Assembly (NCBI GenBank): GCA_020444045.1
Contig: JAHLLS010000008.1
Span: forward strand, 62,001-126,000
Direction of reading: 5' to 3'
DNA from: Deltaproteobacteria bacterium
Lineage (GTDB): Bacteria > Desulfobacterota > Desulfobacteria > Desulfobacterales > UBA5852
DNA length: 64,000 nucleotides
Shown one piece after another: positions 27,580 to 36,467 of the stretch. The notes beneath the pieces were generated by a model, which was not told where the DNA came from, made no database searches, and saw nothing but the letters and a program-made list of their open reading frames with translations. Made by a program: the position numbers and the translations under genes. Within the stretch, counting starts at the first letter, position 1, and each line of letters begins with the position of its first letter.

Positions 27580-28749
27580 ATGAAGCGTGACATCGCCGCA
27601 CAACTGGAAGGCTACCAGGACGTTCTGCAACTCGTCAAAGCGGCCGAGACCCTCGGCGAGGACTTCAGCAGCGAAAGAGGCGCCGTGTCCGCCTACCTGA
27701 ACCGTCTGCACCCGGCCCGCCTGTCCCTGCGCGTCAGCCATATCCAAACGGAGACCCCCAGCACCAAGACCTTCCGAATGGTCCCCGTCGATGGCGTTCT
27801 CCCCCCCTTTCAGGCCGGGCAGTATGTGGCCTTGCAGGTGGACGTGAATGGCATCCGCACCAATCGCCCCCTGAGCATTGCGTCATCGCCCAGCCAAACG
27901 GGATATTACGACCTGACCGTCAAACGGGTGCCGGGCGGCCTCGTGTCCAACTTTCTTCTGGACACCATCCAGGTGGGTGACCACCTGGCATCGTCGGCCC
28001 CGGACGGCAGCTTCGTCTACAACCCCCTGCTGCACGGCCGACGGCTCGTGTTTATCGCCGGCGGCAGCGGCATCACACCGTTTATGAGCATGATCCGGGA
28101 GGCGTCCGACCGCGGGCTGGATCGCCATATCACCCTGATCTACGGCAACCGCAGCGAAGACGACATGATCTACCATGACGAACTGACCGACATGGCCGCA
28201 AAACTGGCCAATTTCACCTATGTTACGGTCGTCGAGCAGCCCGGTCCCGCCTATACCGGTGAAAAAGGGTTCATGAACGGCGCGCTGATCGAAAAAGCAG
28301 CCGGGAACCTGAACGGCGCCATGGTCTACCTCTGCGGACCATCGGGCATGTATGACTTCTGCCTCGCCGAGCTGCAGGCGCGCGGTGTTTCCGCCCGTCG
28401 CATCCGCCGGGAAATGTTCGGTCCGCCGGTAAACGTCTCCCGGAGCCCGGGATGGCCGGCCGGCATCGAAGAAGACCATCATTTTACGGTCTCGCTTGTG
28501 GATGGCCCCACCATCAGCGCCCGGGCCGGCACACCGCTGCTGAACACTTTCGAAGAAGCCGGCCTGGCGCCCCCCTCCCAGTGCCGTTCCGGGGAATGCA
28601 GCATGTGCCGGGTACGCGTCATGAAAGGCCGCGTCTTCCAGCCCGCCGGCGTTCCCCTGCGCCATTCGGACCACCAGATGGGCTATGTACACTGCTGTGT
28701 CTCCTATCCCATAGAAGATTTGAAGATCCTTATGGAGGCCCGCCGCTGA
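27580..28749 (+). CDS. FAD/NAD(P) reductase with C-terminal plant-type 2Fe-2S domain
   Basis: The 389-residue protein has an N-terminal helical segment of about 45 residues, a ferredoxin-reductase-type FAD domain (about 48-150, with FQAGQYVALQV and TNRPLSIASSP), an NAD domain (about 155-275, with LVFIAGGSGITPFMSMIREA and VYLCGPSGMYDF), and a C-terminal 2Fe-2S domain (about 305-389) with QCRSGECSMCRVRV and a final Cys in HCCVSY. It passes electrons between NAD(P)H and a partner such as a desaturase or hydroxylase. The preceding phytoene-desaturase-like gene is a plausible partner, 116 bases upstream on the same strand. Confidence 0.85.
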   Translation: MKRDIAAQLEGYQDVLQLVKAAETLGEDFSSERGAVSAYLNRLHPARLSLRVSHIQTETPSTKTFRMVPVDGVLPPFQAGQYVALQVDVNGIRTNRPLSIASSPSQTGYYDLTVKRVPGGLVSNFLLDTIQVGDHLASSAPDGSFVYNPLLHGRRLVFIAGGSGITPFMSMIREASDRGLDRHITLIYGNRSEDDMIYHDELTDMAAKLANFTYVTVVEQPGPAYTGEKGFMNGALIEKAAGNLNGAMVYLCGPSGMYDFCLAELQARGVSARRIRREMFGPPVNVSRSPGWPAGIEEDHHFTVSLVDGPTISARAGTPLLNTFEEAGLAPPSQCRSGECSMCRVRVMKGRVFQPAGVPLRHSDHQMGYVHCCVSYPIEDLKILMEARR

Positions 28750-28794
28750 GTCCCCGCCAGAGAGGGCGTCTTTCGGCCCAGCGTGGCGTTCTCA

Positions 28795-28845
28795 CGATTT
28801 TGCAATCTTCGCCGCAGCGCTGCTGCGCCTGCGGTTTCAAAATCG
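28795..28845. repeat. nested inverted repeat between convergent genes
   Basis: CGATTTTG (28795-28802) and CAAAATCG (28838-28845) enclose a second stem CCGCAG/CTGCGG. The composite hairpin between a plus-strand and a minus-strand gene may terminate both or be a REP-type element. Confidence 0.55.
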
Positions 28846-28879
28846 CTGCGGCGACGCGCAGGGGTATGCGGGATAACTT

Positions 28880-30034
28880 CTATAAAGCGTTTCCAAATAT
28901 CGCCGCCAGTTCTTCTTCCGTCAGCAGCACCGGATTGCCCTTCATGCTGCTGGCCTGGCAAGCCTTGGATACCGCTTCGGCGGTTTGTGCGGCCGCAAAC
29001 CCGATGCTTCCAAGAGACGACACCTTCAGGCGCTGGCACGTCCCACGCACCCAGGCCACGCCGTCTTCCGCCGTGGCATCGGCCCGGCCGGTCAGCAGAA
29101 CAGCTGTTTCACGATAGCGGTCCAGCGACGGATGGCCCGGATCCCGTTCGGTCAAGGCCTGGATGTTGGCGGCCATGACCTCCGGCAATAGCGCCGCACA
29201 GATCATGCCGTGCGCGGCCGGCACCATCCCCCCCAAAGGGCCGGCAAACCCATGCACTGCACCCAGCCCGGCGTTGGCCAGGGCCAACCCGCCAAATAAA
29301 CTGGCCAGCGCCATGTCTTCCCGGGCATTTCCGTCCTCCCCATGGGTAAAAGCCCGCGCCAGTGATCGCGCCGCCCGGCGTAGTCCCTCCCGGCACAGCC
29401 CGTCCGTCAGGGGATTGGCCCGTTGGCTCACAAAGGCCTCCTGGAGTTGGGTCAGCGCATCCAGGCCGGTGCCGGCCGTCATCCCGGGCGGGACGCTAAG
29501 GGTCAGATCGGGATCGACCATGGCCCGCACCGGCAGCATGGTATCACTTCGCAAACTGACCTTGACGCCGTGCGCCTCGGAGCGCAGCACGGCGTTGCGG
29601 GTCACCTCGGCACCGGTCCCGGCCGTGGTGGGCACCGCAATACACGGCAGAGAGGGGTTTTCGAGAGACCGACCCTGACCGATCACCTCCAAGTAATTCA
29701 GGAGGTCGCCCGGATTGGGCAACTTTGCAGCCACCGCTTTGGCGGCATCGATCACACTGCCGCCGCCAATGCCGATCACGACGTCTACCCCGGCAGACGC
29801 AGCCGCCTGCACCGCCTGTTCAACGACCGTGACGGTGGGCTCGTGGATGATCGCAAATATCTCGCAATCCATTCCCCTGCGCCGCAGGTCCTGCCATAAA
29901 AAATCCCAGCGCTCCCTCCGGCGCCCGGTCAAAACGAAGACGCGACGACCGAATTGGGCGGCTTCTTCACCGATACGGCCGGCACACCCCCGGCCGAAGA
30001 CAATCCGGCCCGCCGTTGCAAATTCAAACGACAT
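28880..30034 (-). CDS. iron-containing alcohol dehydrogenase
   Basis: The 384-residue enzyme has the NAD-binding signature VDVVIGIGGGSVIDAAKAVA (about 83-102), PTTAGTGAEVTRNAV and the metal region GLDALTQLQEAFVS, AVHGFAGPLGG and PAAHGMICAAL. The first His of the classical metal set (usually DALTH) is Gln here (DALTQ); this variant occurs in a known subgroup, so activity is not excluded. It interconverts alcohols and aldehydes with NAD(H); the substrate is unknown. It is convergent with the 2Fe-2S reductase gene and stands alone. Confidence 0.9.
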   Translation of the reverse strand: MSFEFATAGRIVFGRGCAGRIGEEAAQFGRRVFVLTGRRRERWDFLWQDLRRRGMDCEIFAIIHEPTVTVVEQAVQAAASAGVDVVIGIGGGSVIDAAKAVAAKLPNPGDLLNYLEVIGQGRSLENPSLPCIAVPTTAGTGAEVTRNAVLRSEAHGVKVSLRSDTMLPVRAMVDPDLTLSVPPGMTAGTGLDALTQLQEAFVSQRANPLTDGLCREGLRRAARSLARAFTHGEDGNAREDMALASLFGGLALANAGLGAVHGFAGPLGGMVPAAHGMICAALLPEVMAANIQALTERDPGHPSLDRYRETAVLLTGRADATAEDGVAWVRGTCQRLKVSSLGSIGFAAAQTAEAVSKACQASSMKGNPVLLTEEELAAIFGNAL

Positions 30035-30256
30035 GACATCTCCTTTTCTTCAAGGTCAGCGATTCGACAATCAACCCATTTCTTCACTGTGAATCAGCGC
30101 GGAAAACAATCCGCCCACCGACAATTTGCACCCGCATCGTTTTTTTGCTAATCAATAGATCTTCCCCGTCGCAATTTTCAAAAGACGACCTAATTGTTTA
30201 CACTGAACCGCGCATCATCCACCAAACCGGTTCATCGGAAACCAAAGGAGGAGATC

Positions 30257-30856
30257 ATGCCAACCAAAACAAGCTTGACGGCCATGGCCGCCGCTCTCGT
30301 ATTACTGTTCGGTCTGCTGGGATGTGCCAGCATGGGTGGCGACCCGACGCCCTATGAAGGCTACACCAATGTTTACCTCCAAAACAACATCCACGGCTAC
30401 ACCAAAGCCGCCCGCGGCGGCAAGACGGAATATATCGCCAGCTATGCCAACTACGTCGAGCCGGATACAGGCCATTTTTTTGTTCCAGTGAACACGGCCG
30501 TTTCCGCGGGAAAATACCGCGGGGGATTCACACTTACCCGCCTGGACAACAACCAGCTCATTTATTTCGAATACCGCGCCGGCAATATGGGCGGCATGTC
30601 CGTGGAAGAATACCTCAATCTGATCACCGCTCCCCAGAAAGCCTCGCTGTCCGGACTCAGTGCCACCGACCGCAAGGGGATCAAGGAAGGCCGCGTGCTA
30701 TCCGGCATGACCAAAAAAGGCGTTCGCATGGCCTGGGGTTACCCGGCCCGTCACAAGACGCCCTCCCTCGAAGACAACGTGTGGACTTACTGGCGCAACC
30801 GCTGGGTCATGAAGACCGTCAGGTTTAGCAACGGCAAAGTCACCCAGGTTCAATAG
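30257..30856 (+). CDS. lipoprotein of unknown function
   Basis: The 199-residue protein starts at an ATG preceded by AAAGGAGGAG and has a lipoprotein signal peptide (MAAALVLLFGLLGCASMGG) with lipidation Cys about residue 24. The mature part is about 175 residues, with FFVPVNTAVSAGKYRGGFTLTRLDNNQLIYFEYR and a C-terminal half KEGRVLSGMTKKGVRMAWGYPARHKTPSL followed by WTYWRNRWVMKTVRF. This C-terminal half resembles the BamE/SmpA-like fold pattern (a GMTKxxVxxxWGxP turn). It probably sits in the outer or inner membrane facing the periplasm. It is ten bases upstream of the double dehydratase gene on the same strand. Confidence 0.8.
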   Translation: MPTKTSLTAMAAALVLLFGLLGCASMGGDPTPYEGYTNVYLQNNIHGYTKAARGGKTEYIASYANYVEPDTGHFFVPVNTAVSAGKYRGGFTLTRLDNNQLIYFEYRAGNMGGMSVEEYLNLITAPQKASLSGLSATDRKGIKEGRVLSGMTKKGVRMAWGYPARHKTPSLEDNVWTYWRNRWVMKTVRFSNGKVTQVQ

Positions 30857-30866
30857 TTTTTTCAGA

Positions 30867-31757
30867 ATGCCCGCATCTGACATGCGCGTGGCAATAAACC
30901 TGCCCGCACCGGCGGCCGATCTGATTCCCCATCGGCCGCCGGTGCGTCTGATTGAAAACCTCCTGGAAGTCCATGCTGACGGCGGCCGCGCCGGCACCAC
31001 CGTCAGGGCAGACAGCCTCCATGTCAACGCCGATGGTACAATGGATCCCACCGCGCATCTGGAACTCATGGGGCAGACCTTTGCCGCGGCAAAAGGCTGG
31101 CGCGATCGGCAGCAGGACTGGCCGCCCCGGGTGGGATTCCTGGCAGGTGCCACCGGGATGGACTGTTTAAACACCGCCCGCATTGGCGATCAACTAACCA
31201 TAGCGATAAAGCAAACGGGCACCTTCGGCGCGTTCGCAATGATTGAAGGCCAGGTTCACCGTCATGACCGACGAATCGCCGGCGGCCAATTGAAACTTTG
31301 GCTGACCCCTTCGCACCATGCATCTCCCGACACGACAAATGAGACCTCTCCAAAACTGACCCTGCCTCCGACATCGCTCAAAAACGCCATCCAGGCCGCC
31401 TCGGACCAGCCTTTGAAACGGGAGGGAGATCACGGCATCGCCCAATCCTTTTGTTTCCCGCCGGCGTTTATCGCCTTCCAGGGCCACTTTCCCGGGAAGC
31501 CGCTGCTGCCCGCCTTCGTCCAGATCCGGATGGCCCAGACCGTACTGGAATCCGCGGCGCAGACGCCGCTTCAACTGGAACGCATCGACAACGCCAAATT
31601 CCGGGAACCGCTGCCTCCCGGACAATCCGTCCGCGTTCACTGTGACCTGGAGCGCACACCCAACAACCATAAAGCGGCCGTAACGCTGATGGTTTTGGAC
31701 CGCCGGATCGCCACCTTCCACCTGACCTTTCGATTGGCCGAACCGGCTTCCGTGTGA
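30867..31757 (+). CDS. double-hotdog beta-hydroxyacyl-ACP dehydratase-like protein
   Basis: The 296-residue protein carries two hotdog domains. Domain 1 (about 12-150) begins LIPHRPPVRLIENL and has the central helix HLELMGQTFAAA, as in the FabA/ApeP-type dehydratases of polyene loci. Domain 2 (about 165-290) has FIAFQGHFPGKPLLPAFVQIRMAQ, the FabZ/ApeI-type active-site His and helix. In aryl polyene loci these are usually separate proteins, so this may be a fusion of two dehydratases; alternatively only one domain is catalytic. It would remove water from 3-hydroxyacyl-ACP. It is the first gene of the plus-strand arm of the lipid/polyketide-like locus. Confidence 0.78.
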   Translation: MPASDMRVAINLPAPAADLIPHRPPVRLIENLLEVHADGGRAGTTVRADSLHVNADGTMDPTAHLELMGQTFAAAKGWRDRQQDWPPRVGFLAGATGMDCLNTARIGDQLTIAIKQTGTFGAFAMIEGQVHRHDRRIAGGQLKLWLTPSHHASPDTTNETSPKLTLPPTSLKNAIQAASDQPLKREGDHGIAQSFCFPPAFIAFQGHFPGKPLLPAFVQIRMAQTVLESAAQTPLQLERIDNAKFREPLPPGQSVRVHCDLERTPNNHKAAVTLMVLDRRIATFHLTFRLAEPASV

Positions 31758-31886
31758 TCCCACGGATCACGTGGCACCCCATAGCCCCTTTCAGCCCTCC
31801 CATCATCCTTGCCATCCGGAAAGGAGCCTGCTAAACGGTAGGCTTGGATCGCCGGTTGAAGCGCCCAACCGGATCGTATAAAAACC

Positions 31887-31909
31887 CCTGCCGGCCAACA
31901 CCCGGCAGG
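31887..31909 (+). terminator. hairpin between the dehydratase and the GT/DUF2062 gene
   Basis: CCTGCCGG (31887-31894) pairs with CCGGCAGG (31902-31909), followed by TTTCCATTTT. It lies 130 bases past the dehydratase stop and 30 bases before the next start, so it could terminate or attenuate. Confidence 0.6.
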
Positions 31910-31938
31910 TTTCCATTTTGGGATGACACCCTGAACGC

Positions 31939-33090
31939 ATGACCACCCGAATTGCCATTGTAGTGCTTCCCGGTCCCGGCCGAGCAATGCCGACGATCGT
32001 GAAGGCCGACCTCCCGCCCAATTGTTTCATCGTCGAAGGGATAAACCCGCCCGGGGCAACCCCAACGCAAGGGGACCCACCGGCGGTGCCTGGCAGGCTT
32101 TTAGGGACCCATCTGCGAATCGCCGCCACCCGCGCCCGAGCGCTTGAGGCCACTCACATCATGGTGTTGCGGCACTGGCCGCCGGCGATCATGCCGGACA
32201 TTCAAAAAATGGCAGCGGCCTGCCAGGCCCATCCCGACGCCCTGGTCATCGGCTACCGGCCGCCGGCCTGGCAAACCGGTTTGCGCCGGCGATGGACCGG
32301 GCGGCGATTGCCCCGGTTCTGGCTCAAGATGCAAACCGGGCGGCATCTGCGTGATCCCTTCTGCGCCTTGCGCATCTATCCCCTGGCGGTCATCGAAAAC
32401 CTGCGGATCTACCAACGCGGGACAATGCTTGGTGCGGAAATTCTCGTCAAATCGGCCTGGGCGGACGTACCGTTTCACGAGGTTGCCGTGGATGCGGATC
32501 TATCGGTGCACCACGGCGAGCCGTCGTCCTTAGGGGAACCGGTCTGGCGGTTCCTGCTGAATGTGCATTACGCCCTGCGTTCCGTCCTCCCGGTGCCACA
32601 CCGCAAACTGGTGCCCGATGCCGACCAGGCAGGCTCCAAAGTCTCCGTGTGGCGCCCCATGCGATCGCTGCGCACCCTGCTGCGTGAAAATACCTCACCG
32701 ACCCAACTGGCGCTGGCCGCCGCCATGGGGGTGTTCCTGGGCACCCTGCCCCTGATTGCCTGCCACACCCTGGTCATTATCCTGGCGGCGAACTACTTCC
32801 GCCTGAACAAAGTCGCCGCCCTGGCATCCAGCCAACTCTGCATGCCGCCGGTGGTCCCGGCTCTGTGCATCGAAACCGGTTACTTTCTGCGCCACGGCCG
32901 GTTTTTGACCGAGATGTCGTTGGAAACCCTTGGCTACCAAGCCCTGGAACGATTGTACGAGTGGCTTCTGGGATCGCTTGTCCTGGCACCGCTGCTGGCA
33001 ATTCTCATTGGCGGTATGACGCTTATGCTGGCCCGATTGGCTGCCCGCAGCATGGCCACGGTCCGCAACCTGGGATCGGGAGCAGGTTAG
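31939..33090 (+). CDS. glycosyltransferase-like protein fused to a DUF2062 membrane domain
   Basis: The 383-residue protein resembles a family 2 glycosyltransferase in its middle part (about 80-215): LRIAATRARALEATHIMVLRHWPPAIMPDIQKM, then DPFCALRIYPL and GAEILVKSAWADVPFHEVAVD. The usual nucleotide-sugar motifs (VIPVYN, DDGS, DADGQH) are missing or replaced (MVLRHWPP), so donor binding may be lost or changed. Residues about 235-375 form a DUF2062 domain with membrane segments (LALAAAMGVFLGTLPLIACHTLVIILAANY and the C-terminal LLAILIGGMTLML). GT2-DUF2062 fusions occur in polyene and lipid loci. The radical SAM gene follows after one base. Confidence 0.72.
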   Translation: MTTRIAIVVLPGPGRAMPTIVKADLPPNCFIVEGINPPGATPTQGDPPAVPGRLLGTHLRIAATRARALEATHIMVLRHWPPAIMPDIQKMAAACQAHPDALVIGYRPPAWQTGLRRRWTGRRLPRFWLKMQTGRHLRDPFCALRIYPLAVIENLRIYQRGTMLGAEILVKSAWADVPFHEVAVDADLSVHHGEPSSLGEPVWRFLLNVHYALRSVLPVPHRKLVPDADQAGSKVSVWRPMRSLRTLLRENTSPTQLALAAAMGVFLGTLPLIACHTLVIILAANYFRLNKVAALASSQLCMPPVVPALCIETGYFLRHGRFLTEMSLETLGYQALERLYEWLLGSLVLAPLLAILIGGMTLMLARLAARSMATVRNLGSGAG

Positions 33091-33091
33091 A

Positions 33092-34525
33092 ATGAAGATT
33101 GTTCTGGTCCATCCGGCCGGTTCCAACTGGGTTCCCGGCCAAAAAGACATCACACCTGTCGCCAACCGCATGGCGCCGCTGGGGCTGCTCTCGATGGCGG
33201 CCTGGCTGGAACAACACGGTCACCGGGTCTGGGTTTACGATTGCCTCGGCTGGGACCGACTCCGCCCCCATGCCGCCATTGTTCAGGACATCCTGTCGCT
33301 TCAGCCGGATCTGGTGGGCTTTTCCGCCACAACATCGGGTTTTCTGGATGGCTACGACCTAGCCGCGGCTATCAAACAGCAGCAACCGGAAGTGCGCGTC
33401 ATCTTCGGCGGCGTTCACATTTCCGCCATCGGCGCCCCGCTGTTGGATAAGTTTCCGGCCATCGACTACCTGTGCATGGGCGAGGGCGAAGTCACCCTGG
33501 CGGAGCTGGCCGACGGTGCCCAACCGGCCATCATCGACGGCCTGATCTGGCGGGATAACAACACGATCGTCACCAACCCGGCCCGCCGCCTCCTGCCGGA
33601 CCTCGACCAGCTGCCCTTTCCGGCCTACGAAAAGCTGCCGGGCTTTCCCAAACGCTACCACCTGCCGCTGTTTAGCTATATTCACCCCCCGGGAGCCACC
33701 ATGGTCACCAGCCGAGGATGCCCCTACCAGTGCTCCTACTGCGACCGGTCGGTGTTCAAGCAGGGCTATCGCTACAATTCAGCCGCCTATATTTACGCCC
33801 ACCTGCACTATCTCCGCGACCGGTTCGGCATCCGCCACGTCAATATTTATGATGACCTGTTTACCGCGCACCGCAAACGCATCGTGGACCTGTGCACCCT
33901 TCTCGCCACCAAACCGTTGGGACTGCAGTTCAATTGTGCCGTCCGCGTGGGGCACGCCGACGACGACCTGCTGCACATGCTCAAAGCCGCCGGCTGCCTG
34001 CAGGTCTCGCTGGGCATCGAATCCGGCGATATGGACCTGATGGACCGCCACAAGCCCGGGGTCCAGTTGGAAGACGTACGGCATACGGTGCGCCGCATCC
34101 AAAACTGCGGGCTGCGTGCCAAGGGCCTTTTCATGATGGGGCTTCCCGGTGAAACCGAAGCGTCCATCCGCACAACCAGCGACTTTATCATGGACTTGGA
34201 ACTGGACGATATGAACATGTCCAAGTTCACCCCCTTCCATGGCGCACCCGCCTGGCAGGGGCTGCAGGCATTCGGCACCCTGCAGGAGGACTGGCGCCAG
34301 ATGAACTGCCTCAACTTTGTTTTCGTGCCCCGCGCCATTGCCTCCCGGGAAGCGCTGGACGAGCTCTATAACCAGCACGTCAAGCGCTTCTATTCGAGTC
34401 CCGGCTGGCGGAAAAAGTTTCGCCGCCGTTTTTGGGATCATCGCTGGAGTTTGTGGCACCTGATCCGCCATCTGCCGGATTTTATTGCTGCTAAAAATAA
34501 TTTTGAACCCCGGAAGGATCACTGA
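33092..34525 (+). CDS. radical SAM protein with N-terminal cobalamin-binding-like domain (1)
   Basis: The 477-residue protein has an N-terminal B12-binding-type Rossmann domain (about 1-135: APLGLLSMAAWLEQHGH, DLVGFSATTSGFLDGYDLAAAIK, VIFGGVHISAIG, YLCMGEGE) and a radical SAM core (about 190-400) with the cluster motif CPYQCSYCDRS (CX3CX2C). The lower-ligand motif DXHXXG is not seen, as in many BchE/P-methyltransferase-like members. The C-terminal 60 residues are Arg- and Trp-rich. Such enzymes methylate, cyclise or rearrange unactivated carbons. It lies between the GT/DUF2062 gene and an AMP-dependent ligase, so an acyl or lipid-linked substrate is likely. Substrate is inference. Confidence 0.85.
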   Translation: MKIVLVHPAGSNWVPGQKDITPVANRMAPLGLLSMAAWLEQHGHRVWVYDCLGWDRLRPHAAIVQDILSLQPDLVGFSATTSGFLDGYDLAAAIKQQQPEVRVIFGGVHISAIGAPLLDKFPAIDYLCMGEGEVTLAELADGAQPAIIDGLIWRDNNTIVTNPARRLLPDLDQLPFPAYEKLPGFPKRYHLPLFSYIHPPGATMVTSRGCPYQCSYCDRSVFKQGYRYNSAAYIYAHLHYLRDRFGIRHVNIYDDLFTAHRKRIVDLCTLLATKPLGLQFNCAVRVGHADDDLLHMLKAAGCLQVSLGIESGDMDLMDRHKPGVQLEDVRHTVRRIQNCGLRAKGLFMMGLPGETEASIRTTSDFIMDLELDDMNMSKFTPFHGAPAWQGLQAFGTLQEDWRQMNCLNFVFVPRAIASREALDELYNQHVKRFYSSPGWRKKFRRRFWDHRWSLWHLIRHLPDFIAAKNNFEPRKDH

Positions 34526-34529
34526 ACGG

Positions 34530-35909
34530 ATGCAGTCCGAAACCGACACTCACCTCACGGAACGGATGACCGCCCTTCTGAAGGCACCGGTCTGGCCTCA
34601 AAACCTATTTTGTGAAGATCGGACATACCAGGACATCTACAATCTGGCCGGCGGCCTGCAGGCCGCGCTGATGGACCATGAGGATCCGACGCAGCCGGTA
34701 TGCCTATACACCGCTGACACCGCGCTGACCGCCGCAGCCATACTGACCGCTGCTGCGGAAGACGCACCACCGATATTGCTGCCATACGCCTTGAATCCGA
34801 CCGTTCTGCAGGAAATTCAGGCGTCCACCGGTGCCTGCCGAGTGGTCAGCGATCAACCGCTTGACCTGCCGCCCCCGATGATACCGGTTGCCTTCTCGCC
34901 CGGGCCTTATCCATCGCCCGGGTTGAATGCCGCACCGGTCGACAAAGTGATCGTCCGCCTGTTCACCGGCGGCTCCACCGGCAAACCCCAGGTATGGCCC
35001 AAAACCGTGGGCAACCTGTTCGGGGAAGCCTGTTTCATGGTGGAAAAGTTCAACTTCTGCCCGGAAGACTGTTTCGTCACCACCACGGTCCCCTACCATA
35101 TCTATGGTTTGCTGTTCGCCGTCCTGGTTCCCCTGGTGGCATCGGCCCGCGTGGCTGGAGGCCCGTCCATCTATCCCCAAGACATCACGGGTGCCATTGC
35201 ACGCCACAAAACCACCGTATTTGCGGGAGTTCCCTCACACTACCGCGTCCTTCGCGACGTCACGTTTCAGGCCGACCACCTGCGCCTGGCCATTTCTTCG
35301 GCCGGGCGCCTTGAACCGGAAGATGGGACGGCCTTTTTTCGGAAAACCGGCGTGGGGGTCACCGAAGTCTACGGTTCCACCGAAACCGGCGGCGTTGCCA
35401 CGCGCAACCGCGCCAACGATGAAACCACCCTGATACCGCTGGCGTCGGTCGCCATTCGCATCTCAGACGAACGCTTATGGGTTCGCTCCCCCTACCTCTC
35501 CCCCAGCCTCGAAACCGATGCGGATGGGTTTTTCCTCACCGGAGACCGGGTTCAGGGAGACGCCGATCGTGGTTTTATGCTCATGGGACGGGCAGACGGT
35601 ATCGTTAAAGTGGGCGGCAAACGGGTGGATCTGGAAGGCGTGCAATCCTGCCTGAAGGACCTGCCGGGGATTGAGGATGCACTGGTGCTGGCACTTTCCA
35701 CAGACCGGGCCCGAGAAAACGAGATCGTTGCGGTGGTCGAAGCGGTGTCAAAAGGAGAAATGGATGTCCTTGCGATCCGCCATGCCCTGGCGGACAAGGT
35801 CGAACCCTACGCACTGCCCCGTCGGATGGTGACCGTCGACAAAATTCCCATGTCCGCCACCGGAAAGTACGACCGCCAGACGGCGGCTGAACTGTTTGAT
35901 AAAGGGTAA
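34530..35909 (+). CDS. AMP-dependent acyl ligase (ApeH-like)
   Basis: The 459-residue ANL-family enzyme contains the P-loop-like FTGGSTGKPQVWPKT, the A5-type VYGSTETGGVATR, the A7/A8 region FLTGDRVQGDADRGFMLMGRADGIVKVGGKRVD and the catalytic Lys in TGKYDRQ near the C-terminus. It is shorter than acetyl-CoA synthetases and matches the size of the ligases in aryl polyene loci, which load a starter acid onto an ACP. The ATG at 34530 lies just after the upstream stop and is preferred over an earlier start inside the previous gene. Starter acid unknown. Confidence 0.85.
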   Translation: MQSETDTHLTERMTALLKAPVWPQNLFCEDRTYQDIYNLAGGLQAALMDHEDPTQPVCLYTADTALTAAAILTAAAEDAPPILLPYALNPTVLQEIQASTGACRVVSDQPLDLPPPMIPVAFSPGPYPSPGLNAAPVDKVIVRLFTGGSTGKPQVWPKTVGNLFGEACFMVEKFNFCPEDCFVTTTVPYHIYGLLFAVLVPLVASARVAGGPSIYPQDITGAIARHKTTVFAGVPSHYRVLRDVTFQADHLRLAISSAGRLEPEDGTAFFRKTGVGVTEVYGSTETGGVATRNRANDETTLIPLASVAIRISDERLWVRSPYLSPSLETDADGFFLTGDRVQGDADRGFMLMGRADGIVKVGGKRVDLEGVQSCLKDLPGIEDALVLALSTDRARENEIVAVVEAVSKGEMDVLAIRHALADKVEPYALPRRMVTVDKIPMSATGKYDRQTAAELFDKG

Positions 35910-35916
35910 ATACGCC

Positions 35917-36303
35917 ATGCCCCGCGTCCTGATCACTGCCGGCGCTCTCAGCGCTGCCTTGTCCGTTGCCCTGGGCGCCTTTGCGGCCCATGCCCTCAAA
36001 TCCCACATGCCCCTGGAAATCCTGGTCGTCTTCCAGACCGGTGTCCAGTACCAGTTCTACCACTCGCTTGGCCTGATCCTGGTGGGTATCGTGGCGCAGC
36101 ATTACCAGCGGTCGATCCTGCTGTCGGCCGCCGGTCTCCTCATGGCGGTCGGGATTCTGCTGTTCTCGGGAAGCCTCTATGCCCTCAGTACGACCGGCAT
36201 CCGCAGCCTCGGCATCATTACCCCGATCGGAGGGGTGGCCTTTATCGCGGCCTGGCTGCTCTTAGCTTTTGGCGTCTGGCGGTCCCATGGCGTCAAACCA
36301 TGA
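35917..36303 (+). CDS. DUF423 (YgdD/TMEM256) membrane protein
   Basis: The 128-residue protein has four predicted membrane helices and the family pattern ALGAFAAHALKSHM, FQTGVQYQFYHSLGLILVG, LLFSGSLYALS and ITPIGGVAFIAAWLLLAFG. Function is unknown in any organism. The ATG at 35917 lies seven bases after the AMP-ligase stop, so it is cotranscribed although it is usually a housekeeping-type gene. Confidence 0.92.
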   Translation: MPRVLITAGALSAALSVALGAFAAHALKSHMPLEILVVFQTGVQYQFYHSLGLILVGIVAQHYQRSILLSAAGLLMAVGILLFSGSLYALSTTGIRSLGIITPIGGVAFIAAWLLLAFGVWRSHGVKP

Positions 36304-36467
36304 TGGCTGGCGGATAGGCAATAGTGAATCGTCAAGGGTTGACCCTTTTCATAACAAAAAATGAACCTTTTGGCCGATAACGGGTACGAAGTACTCAGAA
36401 CCCGAAAGCTAGCCGCTTTCAGATCTTCACCTTTAGCGATGTGAAACCCTACACCCTGGAGTCGACA

